The position numbers and the translations under genes were made by a program. Positions 17,247 to 25,345 of a DNA stretch of 64,000 nt are shown here, piece after piece; the stretch's first letter is position 1, and every line of letters starts with the position of its first letter. The DNA comes from an uncultured Prevotella sp. (GTDB taxonomy: Bacteria > Bacteroidota > Bacteroidia > Bacteroidales > Bacteroidaceae): assembly GCA_900317685.1 (NCBI GenBank), contig ONHQ01000004.1:35177-99176 (forward strand), read 5' to 3'. Below the pieces are notes generated by a model. That model saw nothing but the letters and a program-made list of their open reading frames with translations, was not told the origin of the DNA and did no database searches.

Positions 17247-17924
17247 TTATTTCTTCAGCAGGTCAGGACGCAAGCGTTTTGTGCGTTCCATGGCCTGGTC
17301 CATTTCCCACTGTTTTATTTTTGCTTCATTGCCGCTCAGCAGGATGTCGGGAACCTTCCATCCCTTGTAGTCGGCGGGGCGCGTATAGATAGGAGCTGCC
17401 AGCAGATCGTCCTGGAAGCAGTCCGAGAGCGCGCTCTGATCATCGCTGATCACGCCGGGCACCAGTCTCACCACAGCATCGGCGATGCAGGCGGCTGCCA
17501 GTTCACCACCGGTGAGCACAAAATCACCCACGCTGATCTCGCGCGTGATGAAGTGGTCGCGTACGCGCTGGTCGATGCCTTTGTAGTGTCCGCAAAGGAT
17601 GATGAGGTTTTGTTGCAGCGACATGTCGTTGGCGATATGCTGGTTGAACTTCTCACCATCGGGTGTGACGTAGATCACGTCGTCGTAGTCCCGTTCTGCC
17701 TTCAGGGCTGAGATGCAGCGGTCGATAGGCTCTATCTGCATCACCATACCCGCAAAGCCGCCGTAGGGATAGTCGTCGACACGGCGCCATTTGTCGAGTG
17801 TGTAATCGCGCAGGTTGTGGAGATGGATCTCGGCCAAGCCTTTTTTCTGTGCACGTGCCAATATCGACTCGTGGACAAAGCCTTCAATCATCTCTGGCAA
17901 TACGGTAATGATATCTATTCTCAT
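17247..17924 (-). CDS. trmD: tRNA (guanine-N1)-methyltransferase
   Basis: A SPOUT-class enzyme of 225 residues forming m1G37 in tRNAs read at CCN/CUN/CGG codons, which prevents frameshifting. The signature stretches [35 protein letters not shown] and [14 protein letters not shown] are all present. The last of these belongs to the knotted SAM-binding site. The length is normal. The gene follows ligA on the minus strand with 71 bp between them and may be co-transcribed with it. Confidence 0.97.
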   Translation of the reverse strand: MRIDIITVLPEMIEGFVHESILARAQKKGLAEIHLHNLRDYTLDKWRRVDDYPYGGFAGMVMQIEPIDRCISALKAERDYDDVIYVTPDGEKFNQHIANDMSLQQNLIILCGHYKGIDQRVRDHFITREISVGDFVLTGGELAAACIADAVVRLVPGVISDDQSALSDCFQDDLLAAPIYTRPADYKGWKVPDILLSGNEAKIKQWEMDQAMERTKRLRPDLLKK

Positions 17925-17995
17925 GGTGTCTGTAATATGCTATGTCTGTTGTTTTTGATTCGTTGTTAGGGTTGAAATGCTGTTTCTGCCGGGCG

Positions 17996-19975
17996 TCATC
18001 CTTCGGTGAACCTACTGATAAACTCATCCTCGGTGATGATTGGCGTGTTGAGCTCGTGGGCTTTCTTGTTCTTGCCGCTGGTGCTGGTGTTGTCGTTGTT
18101 GATCAGAAAGCTCGTCGACTTGCTGACGGATCCTGTGACTTTTCCACCCTGACTCTCGATATAAGCCTTGAGTTCTGCCCGATTCTTATAGTGGTGAACA
18201 TCGCCCGTGATGACGAAGGTCAGTCCTTGACAGCGGTTGCCGGTGGGTGCTGTCGACGATTCCGTGACGTGGAGTTGCTCCATGAGGTCGTCGAAGTCAT
18301 GCTTGTTGTCGGCATTGCGGAACCACGCTGTGAACGATGCCGACTTTTCGGGGCCGATACCGGGAATCATTGCCAACTGCTCACCACTGCCGAAGAGCCC
18401 GCCATCGGTGGTGGCGATGTCGACCAGTGCTTGCAGGCTGTAGGCCGAGAGCAACCGTTGGCAGACATCCTTGCCGCATAGTGGGATGCAAAGGGCGTAA
18501 AGCAATTGGCGTGCCTCCACGTTGCGGGCTTTGTCGAGCGAAGCCATCAGATTGGAAACCGATTTGGCACCGAATCCGTCGAGATGGGCCATCTGCTGTG
18601 CATGGTCGCCCAGCCGGAAGATGTCGCCAAAGCGAGTCACCCATCCCAGGTTGATGAATCGGGCGAGCGTCTGCTCCGAGATGCCGTCGACGTTCACGCC
18701 TTCTTTCGATACGAAGCGGGCAAACTTTTTCAGTTTCTTGGCCGCACAGGCGGGGTTGGTACAGTGCAGGGTGCGTGTGCCGCTGGCCTCACTGGTGGTC
18801 ACCAAGGTGGGATGTCCGCACACTGGACATTGTCCGGGAATCTGCAACTCACCGACTTTCTCTCTGACGCTGATGACTTTCGGGATGATCTTATTGGCTT
18901 TGATGACTTCGAGTTTCGTGCCCTTGTCGCCAATGCCCAGTCGCTCGCACTCACTGATGTTGCACAGCGAGGCACGTTTCACCGTGGTGCCTTCAAGCTG
19001 TACGGGTCGAAAGACGGCCACGGGCGAAATTGTCGATGCGGCGCAACTCCATTCGATGTGGTCCAGCTCGGTCAGGGCGCTTTCGTCGGCCCATTTAAAG
19101 GCATAGCCCGCGCGTGTGGCATGGTGGCCGGTGACCGATCCCGTCTGAGCATAGTCGTTGTCGTCGTAGGCGATGACGAGTCCGTCGACGGGGTAGGGCA
19201 TCGTTTCCACCTTCTTGGTCCATCGGTTGATGGCATCCTCGACATGTTCCAGCGATGGTTGCTCGATGAGTTCGTGCTCCACGGGATGGAAGCCGAGATG
19301 TTTGAGCCAGTCCATGCGCTGTCCCCACGAATGGATGTCGTCGTCGCAGTGCACCAGGGTGAAAGGTATCCACTGCAGGTGGCGTTGGCGCACCTCGTCG
19401 ATATCTTTCAGTGTGAGCGATCCGGAGGCGAGGTTGCGCGGGTTGGCATATTCCTCGTCGCTCTCCATGTTGAACTGCTCAAAGTCTTTGTAGCTGATGA
19501 CACATTCGCCACGGATGACCGTGTGACCCTTGTAGTCGATCTTGGGCAGCACGCCGCTGATGGCTGAGGCCAGGTGGGTGATGTTGGTGCCGATATGTCC
19601 GTCGCCGCGTGTGACGAGCTTTGTCAGCTGGCCATCGTCGTAGGTGCCCACCAAGGTGAGTCCGTCGAGTTTCCACGAGAGCCAGATGGGTTTCATCTCG
19701 GCCCACTTCACCAAGTTCTCCGGCTTCTTCGTCTTTGCCAATGAGAGAGCCGGATATTCGTGGGCTTCTTTCTGTCCCGTGAGCGTGTCGGCCGAGACGT
19801 GATGTGTAGGAGAGCCCTCCAGCACGGTGCCGGTCTCCTGTTCCAGTCGGGTGAGCCGGTCGAAGAGCGCGTCCCACTCATAATTGGTCATCAGCTCCTC
19901 GCGGCCGTTATAGTATGCGTCGGAGGCTTTGTTGAGCTGCTCAATCAAAGCCTTCATTTCCTCTGTCTTTGTCAT
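17996..19975 (-). CDS. ligA: NAD-dependent DNA ligase, divergent LigA type
   Basis: Seals nicks in DNA using NAD+, 659 residues. Domain order is normal: Ia, adenylation domain with the nucleophile Lys102 in SWKLDG, OB fold, four-cysteine zinc finger (CPVC...CTNPAC, about 395-420), helix-hairpin-helix repeats (including GFGAKSV and IPGIGPEKS), and C-terminal BRCT. The sequence departs from the common bacterial consensus: KLDG replaces KIDG, EYPALSLAKTK replaces PMLSL, and CIPLCGKDVC replaces GIRYVGE. This resembles a second, divergent LigA group I associate with clostridia; that placement is from memory and needs a tree. The promoter is at 20022-20029. Confidence 0.9.
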   Translation of the reverse strand: MTKTEEMKALIEQLNKASDAYYNGREELMTNYEWDALFDRLTRLEQETGTVLEGSPTHHVSADTLTGQKEAHEYPALSLAKTKKPENLVKWAEMKPIWLSWKLDGLTLVGTYDDGQLTKLVTRGDGHIGTNITHLASAISGVLPKIDYKGHTVIRGECVISYKDFEQFNMESDEEYANPRNLASGSLTLKDIDEVRQRHLQWIPFTLVHCDDDIHSWGQRMDWLKHLGFHPVEHELIEQPSLEHVEDAINRWTKKVETMPYPVDGLVIAYDDNDYAQTGSVTGHHATRAGYAFKWADESALTELDHIEWSCAASTISPVAVFRPVQLEGTTVKRASLCNISECERLGIGDKGTKLEVIKANKIIPKVISVREKVGELQIPGQCPVCGHPTLVTTSEASGTRTLHCTNPACAAKKLKKFARFVSKEGVNVDGISEQTLARFINLGWVTRFGDIFRLGDHAQQMAHLDGFGAKSVSNLMASLDKARNVEARQLLYALCIPLCGKDVCQRLLSAYSLQALVDIATTDGGLFGSGEQLAMIPGIGPEKSASFTAWFRNADNKHDFDDLMEQLHVTESSTAPTGNRCQGLTFVITGDVHHYKNRAELKAYIESQGGKVTGSVSKSTSFLINNDNTSTSGKNKKAHELNTPIITEDEFISRFTEG

Positions 19976-20021
19976 AAGATCGTGATATGTTCATAACCTG
20001 CCGTAGCAAGCTTTCTGTTTA

Positions 20022-20029
20022 CAAAGTTA
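20022..20029 (-). promoter_or_regulatory. Promoter -7 element, ligA-trmD
   Basis: TAACTTTG on the minus strand, 46 bases before ATG 19975. Confidence 0.65.
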
Positions 20030-20075
20030 GCAAAAAAAATCGGTATGCCCGTTGTTTCGTTGTTTTTCTTGCTGT

Positions 20076-20831
20076 TCATCTCAATGAACCTTGTATTTCT
20101 TCGTAATAATGATTCAGAACAACTATTGCCGGTTGCTTGAACTTTATGATAGGATCGATAAAGAGCAGGTGCTCATTGTCAGATAGCACATTATCTCCAT
20201 CAGCGGATACATCCGTAATTGCAATGTATTCGTTAGCATAAAAATATCTGTCTTCGATATTTAGTCCTAATCCTTTCAGTAGATAGTCATCAATATCTTT
20301 TTGGCTTGGAGTAGAGAACTTCTTTGGAAGATATTGTTGTTGGAGGATAATCCTCACGCCATCAGTATCTTCGCTTATTCCAATAAACTTATAGCTTGTC
20401 GATGGGAAAAGAATGTTATGGATCAAATGTTCATAGATGACATCTTGTGCATGGATATTTTTGATAACTGCCTTGGCGAAAGGATTGCGGATCTTGGTAA
20501 TAGTGTCCCCTTCTTCATTGAGATAGACAATGCTCTCTCCGGAAGGGAGTCGCTTGCGGTCACCAAACTTACTCCATTCTAATTTGGGTATGAATAAGCC
20601 ATAGTCTTTGGCTATGGAAATCAAGCGTTCCCCTTCAGTCTCTTGCGCTGCAGCTCTCGTGCCTTGCTCGTAATCTCCATATCGTTGAGAGGATACCCCA
20701 GTCTCAAACACTCGAATATCGCTTCTGTCGCGATCGGCCTGTATTTTGGACTCAAGGACAACACGTATAGGTTGGCTTTCTGTCCGTTTCTTAAAGAGAT
20801 GTCTGATAAGTTTTTCTCCATATCTCCACAT
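20076..20831 (-). CDS. Kinase-like protein resembling phage polyvalent-protein kinases
   Basis: A 251-residue protein of unproven function. The second half has a reduced kinase-like pattern. A glycine-containing strand and lysine appear in SGESIVYLNEEGDTITKI, and a helix follows in VIYEHLIHN. The pair of acidic stretches in GDNVLSDNEHLLFIDP recalls the catalytic N-D and metal-binding D of kinase folds. I associate this pattern with the kinase-like domain of mobile-element polyvalent proteins. The first 70 residues are basic and give no match. It has its own promoter at 20852-20859. It lies next to a toxin-antitoxin pair, which suggests acquired DNA. Confidence 0.5.
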   Translation of the reverse strand: MWRYGEKLIRHLFKKRTESQPIRVVLESKIQADRDRSDIRVFETGVSSQRYGDYEQGTRAAAQETEGERLISIAKDYGLFIPKLEWSKFGDRKRLPSGESIVYLNEEGDTITKIRNPFAKAVIKNIHAQDVIYEHLIHNILFPSTSYKFIGISEDTDGVRIILQQQYLPKKFSTPSQKDIDDYLLKGLGLNIEDRYFYANEYIAITDVSADGDNVLSDNEHLLFIDPIIKFKQPAIVVLNHYYEEIQGSLR

Positions 20832-20851
20832 TATATAATCTGCTTTGTTTG

Positions 20852-20859
20852 CAAAATTA
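20852..20859 (-). promoter_or_regulatory. Promoter -7 element, kinase-like gene
   Basis: TAATTTTG on the minus strand, 21 bases before ATG 20831. Confidence 0.6.
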
Positions 20860-20905
20860 AGTTTTTTCTATGAGACTTCCAACTTTATTTGTGGCTTTTT
20901 GTTCT

Positions 20906-21012
20906 CTTTTTATTTTGTCATTCCCCTCGTCTACTGTATAGATCTCAGATAAGTTGCGCTGCACTCGGGAATGCAAAATAAAAATCCATTTCATTCCTTT
21001 TTATTTTGTCAT
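20906..21012 (+). repeat. Direct repeat upstream of the toxin-antitoxin operon
   Basis: A 16-bp sequence CTTTTTATTTTGTCAT occurs at 20906-20921 and again at 20997-21012, 91 bp apart, in the divergent region between the kinase-like gene and the toxin-antitoxin pair. It could be an operator for antitoxin autoregulation, or a duplicated promoter element; this is inference. Confidence 0.5.
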
Positions 21013-21039
21013 AGGTTTGCTACTTTGGAATTTTATTTT

Positions 21040-21047
21040 TATTTTTG
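21040..21047 (+). promoter_or_regulatory. Promoter -7 element, toxin-antitoxin operon
   Basis: TATTTTTG followed by CATCAG, 19 bases upstream of ATG 21066. Confidence 0.65.
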
Positions 21048-21065
21048 CATCAGAAAGGAATAGTT

Positions 21066-21302
21066 ATGGCTACATTGCAAGTTTCAAATACTCAGATTTC
21101 AACATTAGATGCTCTTTGGGCACTTTTCAAGAGTCAGCCCAAGGCCGTTCGCAAGGCTTTCGTGAAAAGACTAAAGTCGGAAGAGACCTCAGAAGAATTA
21201 AAGGAGGATGTCGTCAAGCATATCAAGGCAGTGAGGAGCGGAAAGGAAAAGATTTATTCCTTCGACTCCTTGGAGAACGCAAAAAAATGGCTTGACGAAT
21301 GA
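21066..21302 (+). CDS. Antitoxin of a YafQ-type toxin-antitoxin pair
   Basis: A 78-residue charged helical protein. Its C-terminal part (KAVRSGKEKIYSFDSLENAKKWLDE, taken as two shorter blocks) ends in the phenylalanine/tryptophan-containing helix typical of antitoxins that wrap RelE-family toxins. The antitoxin stop overlaps the toxin start by four bases (ATGA), the classic coupled arrangement. The start was set at ATG 21066 after AAAGGA; an ATG at 21045 is also in frame but lies at the promoter. It is expected to neutralise the toxin and repress the operon. Confidence 0.78.
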   Translation: MATLQVSNTQISTLDALWALFKSQPKAVRKAFVKRLKSEETSEELKEDVVKHIKAVRSGKEKIYSFDSLENAKKWLDE

Positions 21303-21580
21303 AATACAAAATCTATTTCTCCTCGTCTTTCAAGAAATCGTATAAGCTCTGCAAGAAACGTGGTTATGACATGTCGTTATTTGATGATGTATATAACCTG
21401 CTCGAAAAAAACGGTTGTCTGCCTGAGAAGTATTTGCCACATCAATTACATGGCAAATTGAAAGGCATTTGGGAATGCCATATCACGCCAGACTGGATTC
21501 TATTGTGGGATCAGAATGACAAAGAGTTGACGCTTTATCTTATGGATACAGGTACACATGCCGATCTTTACAAGAAGTAA
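21299..21580 (+). CDS. YafQ-family toxin (RelE superfamily ribonuclease)
   Basis: A 93-residue ribosome-dependent mRNA endonuclease toxin. The family signature is clear: HGKLKGIWECHITPDWILLW, then a final strand ending TGTHADLY. In YafQ the two histidines of this core, the aspartate before tryptophan and the histidine of TGTH form the active site, and all are present here. It begins inside the antitoxin stop (ATGA overlap). It lies in a small cluster of probably acquired genes between ligA and the B3/B4 gene. Confidence 0.92.
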   Translation: MKYKIYFSSSFKKSYKLCKKRGYDMSLFDDVYNLLEKNGCLPEKYLPHQLHGKLKGIWECHITPDWILLWDQNDKELTLYLMDTGTHADLYKK

Positions 21581-21600
21581 GCAAGAGTCCTTTAAGAAAG

Positions 21601-22266
21601 ATGAAAATCATAGTTTCAAAAGAGATAGAGAACGTTTGCCCGAATTTCGTAGGGGCTTGCGTGGAAGCGCAGGTAAGGAACTCACCCTATTGCGCTGAGC
21701 TGTGGCAGGAGATCAATGCCTTGGGCGAGCACTATCGCGAGGTACTGAGCACCGAGACGCTGAAGGCTATTTCCGGTATCGAAGCCACGCGACGCGTCTA
21801 CCGTGCTTGTGGCAAGGATCCCTCGCGCTACCGTCCTGCCGCTGAGGCCCTGATACGCCGGCAGCTCAAGGGCAAGGATCTCTATCAGATCGATACCTTG
21901 GTGGATCTCGTCAACTTGGCGAGCATTCGCTATGGCTACAGCATTGGCGGCTTTGACGCGGATAAGTTCGAGGGTGACACGCTGACGCTCGGCGTGGGCC
22001 GCGAAGGTGAACCTTACGAAGGTATCGGCCGTGGTATGATCAACATTGCGGGACTGCCCGTCTACCGCGATGCCAAGGGTGGAGTGGGGACGCCTACTTC
22101 CGACAATGAGCGGACCAAGATAAGTCTGTCCACAACCCATCTCGTCGTGCTCATTAATGGCTATGATGGTGATGAGGAACAGGTAAAGGCGAATGCCCGC
22201 TACATCCAGGAGCTCGTCAGGAAATACGCGGCCTCAGACGGCGGCTCATTCTTTATTTATCATTAA
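21601..22266 (+). CDS. B3/B4 tRNA-binding domain protein
   Basis: A 221-residue stand-alone B3/B4 domain, the fold that occurs in the beta subunit of phenylalanyl-tRNA synthetase and in free-standing editing-like proteins. Visible landmarks are SGIEATRRVYRACGKDPSRY, then LVDLVNLASI and a GIGRGMINIAGLP stretch. No catalytic synthetase domain is attached. The substrate is unknown, and trans-editing of mischarged tRNA is only an inference. It starts 20 bases after the toxin stop but is probably an independent gene. A bidirectional terminator follows. Confidence 0.82.
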   Translation: MKIIVSKEIENVCPNFVGACVEAQVRNSPYCAELWQEINALGEHYREVLSTETLKAISGIEATRRVYRACGKDPSRYRPAAEALIRRQLKGKDLYQIDTLVDLVNLASIRYGYSIGGFDADKFEGDTLTLGVGREGEPYEGIGRGMINIAGLPVYRDAKGGVGTPTSDNERTKISLSTTHLVVLINGYDGDEEQVKANARYIQELVRKYAASDGGSFFIYH

Positions 22267-22340
22267 AGCTTGATTCGCAAGTGAATCATACATCCTCATA
22301 TGATTCTCCCGGATGAGTCAAATATTGTACCCAACTGATG

Positions 22341-22379
22341 AAAAAGCCTCGCTCGGTCAACAGACTGGGCGAGGCTTTT
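22341..22379. terminator. Bidirectional intrinsic terminator
   Basis: AAAAGCCTCGC and GCGAGGCTTTT form a perfect 11-bp stem between the B3/B4 gene (+) and the small membrane protein gene (-). It marks the left edge of accessory island 1. Confidence 0.88.
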
Positions 22380-22392
22380 CGATAATAGTGGT

Positions 22393-22674
22393 TTACGGAT
22401 CAGGTGGCGGGTCACTGCTATCCGTCGGGTCGCTTGGTGGTGAGGCATCGGGCTTTCCTGTGGCTTCTAGACTGAGGTCACCCTTGCGGAAGCGGATGGT
22501 GCGACCGTCGCGTGCGGCACGGAGGATGGCGGGTATCTGTGCCAGCACGGCGAACATCAGTAGCAGGCCCACGGCGGTGAGCACGGAGTTGTCGATGATG
22601 CCCGTGGGCGGGAGCAGGAAGCCAGCTACAAGGAGCAGGACGCTGAGGATGAAGGTGATGGTGAAAATATACAT
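22393..22674 (-). CDS. Small two-helix membrane protein
   Basis: A 93-residue protein with two hydrophobic segments (about 3-22 and 30-50). A short basic linker (RAARDGRTIRFRKGD) and a Pro/Asp/Ser-rich tail follow. No family was recognised. It follows the HU-like gene on the same strand 62 bp downstream; that spacer holds TTAGGAGTTAG-type repeat sequence. Membrane location is a prediction and the role is unknown. Confidence 0.6.
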   Translation of the reverse strand: MYIFTITFILSVLLLVAGFLLPPTGIIDNSVLTAVGLLLMFAVLAQIPAILRAARDGRTIRFRKGDLSLEATGKPDASPPSDPTDSSDPPPDP

Positions 22675-22680
22675 ATACAG

Positions 22681-22730
22681 TTAGGAGTTAGAAATTAGGG
22701 GTTAGGAGTTAGCGTCCTAACCCCATAGTC
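22681..22730. repeat. GAGTTAGG-type dispersed repeat
   Basis: Repeats of the form TTAGGAGTTAG, with an inverted end, fill the spacer between the HU-like and membrane-protein genes. Related stretches lie near 25,078, 30,680-30,712 and 30,798 (inverted), and inside the spanin-like coding sequence near 38,705. They occur only in accessory DNA of this window. Confidence 0.65.
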
Positions 22731-22736
22731 TATTTA

Positions 22737-23270
22737 TTACGCTGTGTCGCCGGAGCCACCTGTGGACGTACCGCTGTCGGAGCCGCCGTCTGAGGTGCTG
22801 CCGCCGTCGTTGGTGTCGTCGCCATCGTCCACGGTGCCGTCGTCGTTGGAGGTGATCTGCTTCACCACCTTGCCGTTGCGGTCGATGCAGGTGATGGAGA
22901 TGGAGGTCTTGGCGAGCTCCTGCTTGATGTCGGAGTTGGGGACGAAGATCACACGGCGGGAGGTGACGAGCTTGGTGCTCACGTCGCCTACGTTCTCCAC
23001 GGATGCCGAACGGATGCCGAAGCGCATGGTGCCCAGACCCGGCACGGCGACCGAGTGTCCCTCGGTGGCCCACGCCTTGATGACCTCGCCGATGGCGTCC
23101 CAGGCGGCGTTGATGGCGCCACGGTTGATGCCGCTGCGGGTGGCAGCCTCTTGGATGACCTTTGCGCTGGAGAGTCTGCTGTAGATCTCGGGCAGCATGA
23201 CGTAGGCGTACTTCTCTTTGGTCTTGTCGAACGAAATGTTACGCTCGACGGCTTTCACTTTGATTGCCAT
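22737..23270 (-). CDS. HU-related histone-like DNA-binding protein
   Basis: A 177-residue protein of the Bacteroidetes HU-related family, longer than a true HU. The HU-like core covers about residues 1-120, with AWDAIGEVIKAWATEGHSVAV and the PGLGTMRFGIRS stretch that corresponds to the DNA-contacting region. After a beta strand segment (ISITCIDRNGK) the last 40 residues are a low-complexity Asp/Gly/Ser/Thr tail. Such proteins commonly sit in mobile or prophage-like modules. The first-gene promoter may be at 24997-25004, now separated from it by the IS110 element. Confidence 0.88.
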   Translation of the reverse strand: MAIKVKAVERNISFDKTKEKYAYVMLPEIYSRLSSAKVIQEAATRSGINRGAINAAWDAIGEVIKAWATEGHSVAVPGLGTMRFGIRSASVENVGDVSTKLVTSRRVIFVPNSDIKQELAKTSISITCIDRNGKVVKQITSNDDGTVDDGDDTNDGGSTSDGGSDSGTSTGGSGDTA

Positions 23271-23322
23271 AGTTGTAAATTTTTAAAGGGTTAATGATGT
23301 TCTTGATTACGCTTCTATATAA

Positions 23323-24708
23323 CTAATCAGTGCCATCCGTTACCTTGAGCCCAGATTGAGCTTGCTCATTCTGTAGGCGAAGAATCTTTGCTTGAAGCTT
23401 TTTAATTCTTCTTTCAAGAGTTTTCTCCTTGCTTTTGGCATATATTGACACGTCATATTCTTTTTTGTTTTTGACCATCGTATAGAAGATTCCCGCCATT
23501 TTCTTGCCTGTAGCAACCATTGCCTGTAAATGGCCGCTTCTTGCCTTGATGTGGCGGAAGTAATCTCCCAACGGTTCGTTTGATCTCCATAGCGCATTGG
23601 CGCACTGTCTGAACACCTGTCCCACAGGATTGTTCTTGTTGGGGACTTTGCTCGAAAGCAGCTTCCCACCGGAGATTTTATTGTTCGGCACCAGATTCGC
23701 CCAACTTTCGAAGTGCCTTGCGTCAGGAAATTTCTCCACGAAGTCCGGCCCAAGTTCCGCAAGCAGCCGAAGTGCGGAGTTCTTACTCATCCCCGGCATG
23801 CGCATTACATTGACCCCCCAGGCGTTGTAGGCATACTGCTCTATGTCAAAGCTGACATCGTTGTGCAGCTGCTTCTGCTTCTTGCTGCGTTCCATAGCCG
23901 CAGCCTTGTCCGCATCCACGCTTGCAGAGTAACGGTTGACCAATTCCTCTATCTTTGCCTCGGTGTCCTTGATGAGGTTTTTGTAGTAATGGTACAGGTC
24001 ATCGCTCTGCTTCATGATGAAGAGGTGGTCCTCGTCCCATGTCGCCTGGAGGGATGCCTTTATCTCCTCCTTGCTCTTCTTGCACCGCCAGTCTGCCAGC
24101 CCCGCAAGCCTCTCGGGGTCACGCTCGCCGTCAAGTATTGCCTTGATGATTGCCTGGCCGGACTTGCCCAGTATGTCGCTGAAGGCGTTGTCCAGCTTCA
24201 GGTTCATCTGCTCCATCTCCTTCTGCAGGTGCAGCACCTCACGGCTGCATGACTGTATCAGGTTGTCCCTGTGCCTTACCAAGTTCCGAATCTCACGGGT
24301 TACATTGTCAGGCTGGAAACAGGCTTTCAACAGACCGTAAGTATGGAGCGTCATCAACCAATGGGCGTCAGCCTCGTCGGTCTTCTTGCCCGCATAGTTC
24401 TTGGCTTCACGGGGATTTACCAGTATCACATCGAACCCGTCACCCTTTAGGACTCGGAACAGGGGAAGCCAGTATACTCCGGTCGACTCCATTACCACCG
24501 TGTCTATGCCGCACTTCTTCAGCCATGCGGATATTTCATGCAGGTCTTTCGTGTACACACCGAACGTGCGGTTGCACTTCTCGTCGCGGTCGCTTGGAAC
24601 ACACACCTGCATTTCCTTTGGGGATACATCTACACCTGCAGCGTTAAGATGGACAACTTTGAACTCGCGATCCTTGCCGATTCCATTTTTTCTTCTTACC
24701 TTTGTCAT
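23323..24708 (-). CDS. IS110-family DEDD transposase
   Basis: A 461-residue transposase/recombinase. The N-terminal RuvC-like DEDD domain is seen in HLNAAGVDVSPKEMQV, VVMESTGVYWLPL, VNPREAKNYAGKKTDEADAH and nearby; the acidic residues of these blocks form the active site. A coiled coil occupies the middle. The C-terminal transposase-20 domain has MRMPGMSKNSALRLLAELG, then FESWANLVP and the serine-containing GHLQAM region. The frame opens at 24,792, but ATG 24708 gives the usual N-terminus. It is intact and may be active. Confidence 0.93.
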   Translation of the reverse strand: MTKVRRKNGIGKDREFKVVHLNAAGVDVSPKEMQVCVPSDRDEKCNRTFGVYTKDLHEISAWLKKCGIDTVVMESTGVYWLPLFRVLKGDGFDVILVNPREAKNYAGKKTDEADAHWLMTLHTYGLLKACFQPDNVTREIRNLVRHRDNLIQSCSREVLHLQKEMEQMNLKLDNAFSDILGKSGQAIIKAILDGERDPERLAGLADWRCKKSKEEIKASLQATWDEDHLFIMKQSDDLYHYYKNLIKDTEAKIEELVNRYSASVDADKAAAMERSKKQKQLHNDVSFDIEQYAYNAWGVNVMRMPGMSKNSALRLLAELGPDFVEKFPDARHFESWANLVPNNKISGGKLLSSKVPNKNNPVGQVFRQCANALWRSNEPLGDYFRHIKARSGHLQAMVATGKKMAGIFYTMVKNKKEYDVSIYAKSKEKTLERRIKKLQAKILRLQNEQAQSGLKVTDGTD

Positions 24709-24960
24709 CGTGATTGGCTTTTGTTGTAAAACATTGCCAGACCCGACTCCTCTGGACAGAAGTATTCTTCTATAAGGCCTCCTACGGCACAATCGTTTGT
24801 CTACTAGGAGACGGAGCCACGCTGCAAATTAGGGTCTGAGCCCTACTAAGAAACTGGCTTTAGCTTGTCTGGCGCAACAAAGCTAATCACTTTTTAGTGA
24901 AAATCGTAATGTTTGAGCGCTTTTTCAAATGCGTTCGAAGAACGCATCCCCCAGTTATAT
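24709..24960 (-). ncRNA. Candidate bridge RNA region of the IS110 element
   Basis: About 250 nt of noncoding DNA upstream of the transposase. IS110-group elements encode a structured bridge RNA here that specifies target and donor. Visible structure includes a perfect hairpin ATGCGTTC...GAACGCAT at 24929-24947 and a CACT...AGTG hairpin near 24890. The assignment is by position and family knowledge; the guide loops were not resolved. Confidence 0.5.
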
Positions 24961-24996
24961 CGTGCCTTTGTTTTAAAGACCTCTAAAAGTTTGCTG

Positions 24997-25004
24997 CAAA
25001 GATA
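24997..25004 (-). promoter_or_regulatory. Promoter -7 element upstream of the IS110 element
   Basis: TATCTTTG on the minus strand, reading into the IS element. It may be the original promoter of the HU-like gene, or now drive the insertion sequence. Confidence 0.5.
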
Positions 25005-25186
25005 AGCATAATCTACAGGCGATGGAATGGTTGTCCCGAAGGGCGAGGGGCGGTTGTCCCGGATGGCGTTCTGAATTAGGAGTTAGGAATTATGGGTGAG
25101 GGAATAAGGATGAAAGGGGCTATAGAGAAAGAGTAGGTCTCAGGCTTGTCATGGCATAGTAGTAGATGATGGTTAATGAATTTGGC

Positions 25187-25340
25187 AGGCAACCTGGCAA
25201 CCTGGCAACTTATCAGGCACGTAGGGACTGACGCAATATAGCCCTGTAGGGGCGACATAATTCCATATTGTCGGCCGAATATATGGAATTCTGTCACTCT
25301 TTCAGGGCTATCTAACCTCTGTCGCCCTTTCAGGGCTTTT
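25187..25340. repeat. Dispersed repeat with AGCCCTG inverted arms
   Basis: The 550 bp before the res stop hold no gene. A GGCAACCT direct repeat lies at 25187-25210. At 25238-25311 an imperfect inverted repeat pairs TAGCCCTG with CAGGGCTA and ATTCCATAT with ATATGGAAT. A second arm, GTCGCCCTTTCAGGGC, is at 25321-25336. The layout is that of a REP-like element. Confidence 0.6.
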
Positions 25341-25345
25341 GTGCA

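Larger units (their letters stand above)
23300..24970 (-). mobile_element. IS110-family insertion sequence (ends not fixed)
   Basis: One full-length DEDD transposase gene and a long noncoding segment upstream of it make an IS110-type element. The right end should lie between 24,950 and 24,990 and the left end just after the transposase stop near 23,300. I could not fix either end, because IS110 elements lack terminal inverted repeats and target duplications. The element separates the HU-like gene from a good -7 element at 24997-25004. Confidence 0.75.

Noticed and set aside
18506-19567. 353-codon plus-strand open frame inside ligA
   Set aside because: Antisense to the ligase; composition-driven and without family motifs.
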